Below, in pieces: positions 51,120 to 61,205 of a DNA stretch of 64,000 nt (the first letter of the stretch is position 1; each line of letters starts with the position of its first letter). The notes below the pieces were generated by a model. The model was given only the letters and a program-made list of their open reading frames with translations, searched no databases and was not told the DNA's origin. The DNA is from Clusia tigrina (lineage: Eukaryota > Arthropoda > Insecta > Diptera > Clusiidae): the NCBI GenBank assembly GCA_920105625.2, contig OV050032.1:93604542-93668541 (forward strand), in the 5' to 3' direction. The position numbers and the translations under genes were made by a program.

Positions 51120-53264
51120 GCCATCGCTCAAAGCTGTGCTACCCTAGAGTCCCAAATCAAACACTGATAAAATTTCAAATGGCCCTAACTTCTTAACGGT
51201 ACGTCCTACACCTATCAAAGTTGGCAACATACAAATGCTTGTAACTTTTTACTGGAGCATCATAAAACCTTGAAATTTTGTAACAATAAAGTACTCGAGC
51301 CTCTTGTCAATTTAAGCCATCGCTCAAAGCTATGCTACCCTAGAGTCCCAAATCAAACACTGATAAAACTTCAAACGCCCCTAACTTCTATACGGTACGT
51401 CCTACACCTATCAAAGTTTGCAACATACAAATGCTTGTAGCTTTTTACTGGAGCGTCATAAAACCTGGAAATTTTGTAACAATGAAGTACCCGAGCCTCT
51501 TGTCAATTTAAACCATCGCTCAAAGCTATGCTACCCTAGAGTCCCAAGTCAAACACTGATAAAACTTCAAACGCCCCTAACTTCTATACGGTACGTCCTA
51601 CACCTATCAAAGTTGGCAACATACAAATGCTTGTAACTTTTTACTGGAGCGTCATAACACCTTGAAATTTTGTAACACTAAAGTAATCGAGCCTCTTGTC
51701 AATTTAAACCATCGCTCAAAGCTATGCTACCCTAGAGTCCCAAATCAAACACTGAAAAAAATCAAATGGCCCTAACTTCTTTACAGTACGTCCTACACCT
51801 ATCAAAGTTTGCAACATACAAATGCTTGTATCTTTTTACTGGAGCGTCATAAAACCTTGAAATTTTGTAACAATAAAGTACTCGAGCCTCTTGTCAATTT
51901 AAGCCATCGCTCAAAGCTATGCTACCCTAGAGTCCCAAATCAAACACTGATAAAACTTCAAATTGCCCTAATTTCTTTACGGTACGTCCTACACCTATCA
52001 AAGTTTGCAACATTCAAATGCTTGTAACTTTTTACTGGAGCGTCATAAAACCTTGAAATTTTGTAACAATAAAGTACTCGAGCCTCTTGTCAATTTAAGA
52101 CATCGCTCAAAGCTATGCTACCCTTGAGTCCCAAATCAAACACTGATAAAACTTCAAATGGCCCTAACTTCTATACGGTACGTCCTACACCTATCAAAGT
52201 TTGCAACATACAAATGCTTGTAACTTTTTACTGGAGCGTCATAAAACCTTGAAGTTTTGTAACAATAAAGTACTCGAGCCTCTTGCCATCGCTCAAAGCT
52301 ATGCTACCCTAGAGTCCCAAATCTAACACTGATAAAACTTCAAACGCCCCTAACTTCTTTACGGTACGTCCTACACCTATCAAAGTTTGCAACATACAAA
52401 TACTTGTAAGTTTTTACTGGAGCGTCATAAAACCTTGAAATTTTTTAACAATAAATTACTCGAGCCTCTTGTCAATTTAAACCATCGCTCAAAGCTATCC
52501 TACCCTAGAGTCCCAAATCAAACACTGATAAATCTTCAAACGCCCCTAACTTCTTTACGGGACGTCCTACACCTATCAATGTTTGCAACATACAAATGCT
52601 TGTAACTTTTTACTGGAGCGTCATAAAATCTTGAAATTTTGTAACAATAAAGTACTCGAGCCTCTTGTCAATTTAAGCCATCGCTCAAAGCTATGCTACC
52701 CTTGAGTCCCAAATCAAACACTGATAAAACTTCAAGTGGCCCTAACTTCTATACGGTACGTCCTACACCTATCAAAGTTTGCAACATACAAATGCTTGCA
52801 ACTTTTTACTGGAGCGTCATAAAACCTTGAAATTTTGTAACAATAAAGTACTCAAGCCTCTTGTCAATTTAAGCTATCGCTCAAAGCTATGCTACCCTTG
52901 AGTCCCAAATCAAACACTGATAAAACTTCAAATGGCCCTAACTTCTTTACGGTACGTCCTACACCTATCAAAGTTGGCAACATACAAATGTTTGTAACTT
53001 TTTACTGGAGCGTCATAAAACCTTGAAATTTTGTAACAATAAAGTACTCGAGCCTCTTGTCAATTTAAGCCATCGCTCAAAGCTATGCTACCCTAGAGTC
53101 CCAAATCAAACACTGATAAAACTTCAAACACCCCTAGCTTCTATACGGTACGTCCTACACCTATCAATGTTTGTAACATACAAATGCTTGTAGCTTTTTA
53201 CTGGAGCGTCACAAAACCGTGAAATTTTGTAACAATGAAGTACCCGAGCCTCTTGTCAAGTTAA
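51120..53264 (+). repeat. 11-monomer subunit, copy 2 (2145 bp)
   Basis: Tandem copy of 48975-51119. It differs by CTTCTTAACGG (51191, against CTTTACGG), CTAATTTCTTTACGG (51968, against a T-run version at 49823) and CTTCAAGTGGCCC (52731). The duplication ends at TCAAGTTAAG, after which CCATCG in one copy meets CTATCG in the other (51120 and 53265). Confidence 0.82.
52201..52386 (+). repeat. 186-bp deletion monomer
   Basis: Copy of the 50056 monomer in the second 2145-bp subunit. Confidence 0.92.
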
Positions 53265-53562
53265 GCTATCGCTCAAAGCTATGCTACCCTTGAGTCCCAA
53301 ATCAAACACTGATAAAACTTCAAATGGCCCTAACTTCTATACGGTACGTCCTGCACCTATCAAAGTTTGCAACATACAAATGCTTGTAACTTTTTACTGG
53401 AGCGTCATAAAACCTTGAAATTTTGTAACAATAAAGTTCTCGAGCATCTTGTAAATTTAAGTTATCGCTCAAAACTATGCAACCCTAGAGTCCCAAATCA
53501 AACACTGATAAAACTTCAAACGCCCCTAACTTCTATACGGTACGTCCTACACCTATCAAAGT

Positions 53563-53748
53563 TTGCAACATACAAATGCTTGTATCTTTTTACTGGAGCG
53601 TCATAAAACCTTGAAGTTTTGTAACAATAAAGTACTCGAGCCTCTTGCCATCGCTCAAAGCTATGCTACCCTAGAGTCCCAAATCTAACACTGATAAAAC
53701 TTCAAACGCCCCTAACTTCTTTACGGTACGTCCTACACCTATCAAAGT
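53563..53748 (+). repeat. 186-bp deletion monomer, TTGTATC variant
   Basis: Third deletion monomer of the first 6043-bp unit. It follows the monomer at 53367 with TTGTAAATTTAAG and GCAACCCTAGAG. Confidence 0.92.
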
Positions 53749-56098
53749 TTGCAACATACAAATACTTGTAAGTTTTTACTGGAGCGTCATAAAACCTTGA
53801 AATTTTTTAACAATAAATTACTCGAGCCTCTTGTCAATTTAAACCATCGCTCAAAGCTATCCTACCCTAGAGTCCCAAATCAAACACTGATAAATCTTCA
53901 AACGCCCCTAACTTCTTTACGGGACGTCCTACACCTATCAATGTTTGCAACATACAAATGCTTGTAACTTTTTACTGGAGCGTCATAAAATCTTGTAATT
54001 TTGTAACAATAAAGTACTCGAGCCTCTTGTCAATTTAAGCCATCGCTCAAAGCTATGCTACCCTTGAGTCCCAAATCAAACACTGATAAAACTTCAAATG
54101 GCCCTAACTTCTATACGGTACGTCCTACACCTATCAAAGTTTGCAATATACAAATGCTTCCAACTTTTTACTGGAGCGTCATAAAACCTGGAAATTTTGT
54201 AACAATGAAGTACCCGAGCCTCTTGTCAATTTAAACCATCGCTCAAAGCTATGCTACCCTAGAGTCCCAAGTCAAACACTGATAAAACTTCAAACGCCCC
54301 TAACTTCTATACGGTACGTCCTACACCTATCAAAGTTGGCAACATACAAATGCTTGTAACTTTTTACTGGAGCGTCATAACACCTTGAAATTTTGTAACA
54401 CTAAAGTAATCGAGCCTCTTGTCAATTTAAACCATCGCTCAAAGCTATGCTACCCTAGAGTCCCAAATCAAACACTGAAAAAAATCAAATGGCCCTAACT
54501 TCTTTACAGTACGTCCTACACCTATCAAAGTTTGCAACATACAAATGCTTGTATCTTTTTACTGGAGCGTCATAAAACCTTGAAATTTTGTAACAATAAA
54601 GTACCCGAGCCTCTTGTCAATTTAAGCCATCGTTCAAAGCTATGCTACCCTTGAGTCCCAAATCAAACACTGATAAAACTTCAAACGGCCCTAATTTCTA
54701 TACGGTATGTCCTAAACCTATCAAAGTTTGCAACAGACAAATGCTTGTAACTTTTTACTGGAGCGTCATAAAACCTTGAAATTTTGTAACAATAAAGTAA
54801 TCGAGCCTCTTGTCAATTTAAGCCATCGCTCAAAGCTATGTTACCCTTGAGTCCCAAATCAAACACTGATAAAACTTCAAATGGCCCTAACTTCTATACG
54901 GTACGTCCTACACCTATCAAAGTTTGCAACATACAAATGCTTGCAACTTTTTACTGGAGCGTCATAAAACCTTGAAATTTTGTAACAATAAAGTACTCGA
55001 GCCTCTTGTCAATTTAAGCTATCGCTCAAAGCTATGCTACCCTTGAGTCCCAAATCAAACACTGATAAAACTTCAAATGGCCCTAACTTCTTTACGGTAC
55101 GTCCTACACCTATCAAAGTTGGCAACATACAAATGCTTGTAACTTTTTACTGGAGCGTCATAAAACCTTGAAATTTTGTAACAATAAAGTACTCGAGCCT
55201 CTTGTCAATTTAAGCCATCGCTCAAAGCTATGCTACCCTAGAGTCCCAAATCAAACACTGATAAAACTTCAAACGCCCCTAACTTCTATACGGTACGTCC
55301 TACACCTATCAAAGTTTGCAACATACAAATGCTTGTAGCTTTTTACTGGAGCGTCATAAAACCTGGAAATTTTGTAACAATGAAGTACCCGAGCCTCTTG
55401 TCAATTTAAACCATCGCTCAAAGCTATGCTACCCTAGAGTCCCAAGTCAAACACTGATAAAACTTCAAACGCCCCTAACTTCTATACGGTACGTCCTACA
55501 CCTATCAAAGTTGGCAACATACAAATGCTTGTAACTTTTTACTGGAGCGTCATAACACCTTGAAATTTTGTAACACTAAAGTAATCGAGCCTCTTGTCAA
55601 TTTAAACCATCGCTCAAAGCTATGCTACCCTAGAGTCCCAAATCAAACACTGAAAAAAATCAAATGGCCCTAACTTCTTTACAGTACGTCCTACACCTAT
55701 CAAAGTTTGCAACATACAAATGCTTGTATCTTTTTACTGGAGCGTCATAAAACCTTGAAATTTTGTAACAATAAAGTACTCGAGCCTCTTGTCAATTTAA
55801 GCCATCGCTCAAAGCTATGCTACCCTAGAGTCCCAAATCAAACACTGATAAAACTTCAAATTGCCCTAATTTTTTTACGGTACGTCCTACACCTATCAAA
55901 GTTTGCAACATTCAAATGCTTGTAACTTTTTACTGGAGCGTCATAAAACCTTGAAATTTTGTAACAATAAAGTACTCGAGCCTCTTGTCAATTTAAGACA
56001 TCGCTCAAAGCTATGCTACCCTTGAGTCCCAAATCAAACACTGATAAAACTTCAAATGGCCCTAACTTCTATACGGTACGTCCTACACCTATCAAAGT

Positions 56099-56284
56099 TT
56101 GCAACATACAAATGCTTGTAACTTTTTACTGGAGCGTCATAAAACCTTGAAGTTTTGTAACAATAAAGTACTCGAGCCTCTTGCCATCGCTCAAAGCTAT
56201 GCTACCCTAGAGTCCCAAATCTAACACTGATAAAACTTCAAACGCCCCTAACTTCTTTACGGTACGTCCTACACCTATCAAAGT
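56099..56284 (+). repeat. 186-bp deletion monomer
   Basis: Partner of 50056 in the second 6043-bp unit. Confidence 0.92.
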
Positions 56285-58243
56285 TTGCAACATACAAATA
56301 CTTGTAAGTTTTTACTGGAGCGTCATAAAACCTTGAAATTTTTTAACAATAAATTACTCGAGCCTCTTGTCAATTTAAACCATCGCTCAAAGCTATCCTA
56401 CCCTAGAGTCCCAAATCAAACACTGATAAATCTTCAAACGCCCCTAACTTCTTTACGGGACGTCCTACACCTATCAATGTTTGCAACATACAAATGCTTG
56501 TAACTTTTTACTGGAGCGTCATAAAATCTTGAAATTTTGTAACAATAAAGTACTCGAGCCTCTTGTCAATTTAAGCCATCGCTCAAAGCTATGCTACCCT
56601 TGAGTCCCAAATCAAACACTGATAAAACTTCAAATGGCCCTAACTTCTATACGGTACGTCCTACACCTATCAAAGTTTGCAACATACAAATGCTTGCAAC
56701 TTTTTACTGGAGCGTCATAAAACCTTGAAATTTTGTAACAATAAAGTACTCAAGCCTCTTGTCAATTTAAGCTATCGCTCAAAGCTATGCTACCCTTGAG
56801 TCCCAAATCAAACACTGATAAAACTTCAAATGGCCCTAACTTCTTTACGGTACGTCCTACACCTATCAAAGTTGGCAACATACAAATGTTTGTAACTTTT
56901 TACTGGAGCGTCATAAAACCTTGAAATTTTGTAACAATAAAGTACTCGAGCCTCTTGTCAATTTAAGCCATCGCTCAAAGCTATGCTACCCTAGAGTCCC
57001 AAATCAAACACTGATAAAACTTCAAACACCCCTAGCTTCTATACGGTACGTCCTACACCTATCAATGTTTGTAACATACAAATGCTTGTAGCTTTTTACT
57101 GGAGCGTCACAAAACCGTGAAATTTTGTAACAATGAAGTACCCGAGCCTCTTGTCAAGTTAAGCCATCGCTCAAAGCTGTGCTACCCTAGAGTCCCAAAT
57201 CAAACACTGATAAAATTTCAAATGGCCCTAACTTCTTAACGGTACGTCCTACACCTATCAAAGTTGGCAACATACAAATGCTTGTAACTTTTTACTGGAG
57301 CATCATAAAACCTTGAAATTTTGTAACAATAAAGTACTCGAGCCTCTTGTCAATTTAAGCCATCGCTCAAAGCTATGCTACCCTAGAGTCCCAAATCAAA
57401 CACTGATAAAACTTCAAACGCCCCTAACTTCTATACGGTACGTCCTACACCTATCAAAGTTTGCAACATACAAATGCTTGTAGCTTTTTACTGGAGCGTC
57501 ATAAAACCTGGAAATTTTGTAACAATGAAGTACCCGAGCCTCTTGTCAATTTAAACCATCGCTCAAAGCTATGCTACCCTAGAGTCCCAAGTCAAACACT
57601 GATAAAACTTCAAACGCCCCTAACTTCTATACGGTACGTCCTACACCTATCAAAGTTGGCAACATACAAATGCTTGTAACTTTTTACTGGAGCGTCATAA
57701 CACCTTGAAATTTTGTAACACTAAAGTAATCGAGCCTCTTGTCAATTTAAACCATCGCTCAAAGCTATGCTACCCTAGAGTCCCAAATCAAACACTGAAA
57801 AAAATCAAATGGCCCTAACTTCTTTACAGTACGTCCTACACCTATCAAAGTTTGCAACATACAAATGCTTGTATCTTTTTACTGGAGCGTCATAAAACCT
57901 TGAAATTTTGTAACAATAAAGTACTCGAGCCTCTTGTCAATTTAAGCCATCGCTCAAAGCTATGCTACCCTAGAGTCCCAAATCAAACACTGATAAAACT
58001 TCAAATTGCCCTAATTTCTTTACGGTACGTCCTACACCTATCAAAGTTTGCAACATTCAAATGCTTGTAACTTTTTACTGGAGCGTCATAAAACCTTGAA
58101 ATTTTGTAACAATAAAGTACTCGAGCCTCTTGTCAATTTAAGACATCGCTCAAAGCTATGCTACCCTTGAGTCCCAAATCAAACACTGATAAAACTTCAA
58201 ATGGCCCTAACTTCTATACGGTACGTCCTACACCTATCAAAGT

Positions 58244-58429
58244 TTGCAACATACAAATGCTTGTAACTTTTTACTGGAGCGTCATAAAACCTTGAAGTTT
58301 TGTAACAATAAAGTACTCGAGCCTCTTGCCATCGCTCAAAGCTATGCTACCCTAGAGTCCCAAATCTAACACTGAGAAAACTTCAAACGCCCCTAACTTC
58401 TTTACGGTACGTCCTACACCTATCAAAGT
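58244..58429 (+). repeat. 186-bp deletion monomer with private change
   Basis: Partner of 52201 in the second 6043-bp unit. It has CACTGAGAAAAC in place of CACTGATAAAAC, a change not seen in any other deletion monomer. Confidence 0.92.
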
Positions 58430-59605
58430 TTGCAACATACAAATACTTGTAAGTTTTTACTGGAGCGTCATAAAACCTTGAAATTTTTTAACAATAAATT
58501 ACTCGAGCCTCTTGTCAATTTAAACCATCGCTCAAAGCTATCCTACCCTTGAGTCCCAAATCAAACACTGATAAATCTTCAAACGCCCCTAACTTCTTTA
58601 CGGGACGTCCTACACCTATCAATGTTTGCAACATACAAATGCTTGTAACTTTTTACTGGAGCGTCATAAAATCTTGAAATTTTGTAACAATAAAGTACTC
58701 GAGCCTCTTGTCAATTTAAGCCATCGCTCAAAGCTATGCTACCCTTGAGTCCCAAATCAAACACTGATAAAACTTCAAATGGCCCTAACTTCTATACGGT
58801 ACGTCCTACACCTATCAAAGTTTGCAACATACAAATGCTTGCAACTTTTTACTGGAGCGTCATAAAACCTTGAAATTTTGTAACAATAAAGTACTCAAGC
58901 CTCTTGTCAATTTAAGCTATCGCTCAAAGCTATGCTACCCTTGAGTCCCAAATCAAACACTGATAAAACTTCAAATGGCCCTAACTTCTTTACGGTACGT
59001 CCTACACCTATCAAAGTTGGCAACATACAAATGTTTGTAACTTTTTACTGGAGCGTCATAAAACCTTGAAATTTTGTAACAATAAAGTACTCGAGCCTCT
59101 TGTCAATTTAAGCCATCGCTCAAAGCTATGCTACCCTAGAGTCCCAAATCAAACACTGATAAAACTTCAAACACCCCTAGCTTCTATACGGTACGTCCTA
59201 CACCTATCAATGTTTGTAACATACAAATGCTTGTAGCTTTTTACTGGAGCGTCACAAAACCGTGAAATTTTGTAACAATGAAGTACCCGAGCCTCTTGTC
59301 AAGTTAAGCTATCGCTCAAAGCTATGCTACCCTTGAGTCCCAAATCAAACACTGATAAAACTTCAAATGGCCCTAACTTCTATACGGTACGTCCTGCACC
59401 TATCAAAGTTTGCAACATACAAATGCTTGTAACTTTTTACTGGAGCGTCATAAAACCTTGAAATTTTGTAACAATAAAGTTCTCGAGCATCTTGTAAATT
59501 TAAGTTATCGCTCAAAACTATGCAACCCTAGAGTCCCAAATCAAACACTGATAAAACTTCAAACGCCCCTAACTTCTATACGGTACGTCCTACACCTATC
59601 AAAGT

Positions 59606-59791
59606 TTGCAACATACAAATGCTTGTATCTTTTTACTGGAGCGTCATAAAACCTTGAAGTTTTGTAACAATAAAGTACTCGAGCCTCTTGCCATCGCTCA
59701 AAGCTATGCTACCCTAGAGTCCCAAATCTAACACTGATAAAACTTCAAACGCCCCTAACTTCTTTACGGTACGTCCTACACCTATCAAAGT
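59606..59791 (+). repeat. 186-bp deletion monomer, TTGTATC variant
   Basis: Partner of 53563 in the second 6043-bp unit and the last deletion monomer of the window. Confidence 0.92.
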
Positions 59792-61205
59792 TTGCAACAT
59801 ACAAATACTTGTAAGTTTTTACTGGAGCGTCATAAAACCTTGAAATTTTTTAACAATAAATTACTCGAGCCTCTTGTCAATTTAAACCATCGCTCAAAGC
59901 TATCCTACCCTAGAGTCCCAAATCAAACACTGATAAATCTTCAAACGCCCCTAACTTCTTTACGGGACGTCCTACACCTATCAATGTTTGCAACATACAA
60001 ATGCTTGTAACTTTTTACTGGAGCGTCATAAAATCTTGTAATTTTGTAACAATAAAGTACTCGAGCCTCTTGTCAATTTAAGCCATCGCTCAAAGCTATG
60101 CTACCCTTGAGTCCCAAATCAAACACTGATAAAACTTCAAATGGCCCTAACTTCTATACGGTACGTCCTACACCTATCAAAGTTTGCAATATACAAATGC
60201 TTCCAACTTTTTACTGGAGCGTCATAAAACCTGGAAATTTTGTAACAATGAAGTACCCGAGCCTCTTGTCAATTTAAACCATCGCTCAAAGCTATGCTAC
60301 CCTAGAGTCCCAAGTCAAACACTGATAAAACTTCAAACGCCCCTAACTTCTATACGGTACGTCCTACACCTATCAAAGTTGGCAACATACAAATGCTTGT
60401 AACTTTTTACTGGAGCGTCATAACACCTTGAAATTTTGTAACACTAAAGTAATCGAGCCTCTTGTCAATTTAAACCATCGCTCAAAGCTATGCTACCCTA
60501 GAGTCCCAAATCAAACACTGAAAAAAATCAAATGGCCCTAACTTCTTTACAGTACGTCCTACACCTATCAAAGTTTGCAACATACAAATGCTTGTATCTT
60601 TTTACTGGAGCGTCATAAAACCTTGAAATTTTGTAACAATAAAGTACCCGAGCCTCTTGTCAATTTAAGCCATCGTTCAAAGCTATGCTACCCTTGAGTC
60701 CCAAATCAAACACTGATAAAACTTCAAACGGCCCTAATTTCTATACGGTATGTCCTAAACCTATCAAAGTTTGCAACAGACAAATGCTTGTAACTTTTTA
60801 CTGGAGCGTCATAAAACCTTGAAATTTTGTAACAATAAAGTAATCGAGCCTCTTGTCAATTTAAGCCATCGCTCAAAGCTATGTTACCCTTGAGTCCCAA
60901 ATCAAACACTGATAAAACTTCAAATGGCCCTAACTTCTATACGGTACGTCCTACACCTATCAAAGTTTGCAACATACAAATGCTTGCAACTTTTTACTGG
61001 AGCGTCATAAAACCTTGAAATTTTGTAACAATAAAGTACTCGAGCCTCTTGTCAATTTAAGCTATCGCTCAAAGCTATGCTACCCTTGAGTCCCAAATCA
61101 AACACTGATAAAACTTCAAATGGCCCTAACTTCTTTACGGTACGTCCTACACCTATCAAAGTTGGCAACATACAAATGCTTGTAACTTTTTACTGGAGCG
61201 TCATA

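Larger units (their letters stand above)
49120..55162 (+). repeat. 31-monomer higher-order unit of the right domain, copy 1 (6043 bp)
   Basis: Every monomer has a near-identical partner 6043 bp on: 49273/55316, 49664/55707, 50242/56285, 51418/57461, 51809/57852, 52387/58430, 53367/59410, 53749/59792 and 54141/60184. The length is 31 x 196 - 33, from three 10-bp deletions and three 1-bp deletions. The left limit is set by GGAGCATCATAA (49109) against GGAGCGTCATAA (55152). Confidence 0.87.
55163..61205 (+). repeat. 31-monomer higher-order unit of the right domain, copy 2 (6043 bp)
   Basis: Tandem copy of 49120-55162. The few differences noted by eye are CACTGAGAAAAC (58371), CCTTGAGTCCC in the CTTTACGGGACG monomer (58547), and CTTCAAATGGCC where copy 1 has CTTCAAGTGGCC. 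The repeat ends where this copy reads CATAACACC (about 61202) and copy 1 reads CATAAAACC (55159). Confidence 0.87.

Noticed and set aside
52552..52566. Possible CENP-B box, because the CTTTACGGGACG variant contains CGGG.
   Set aside because: The known core needs TTCG and CGGG at a fixed longer distance. Here TTC and CGGG are only about 4 bases apart and TTCG is absent. No other monomer type fits on either strand.
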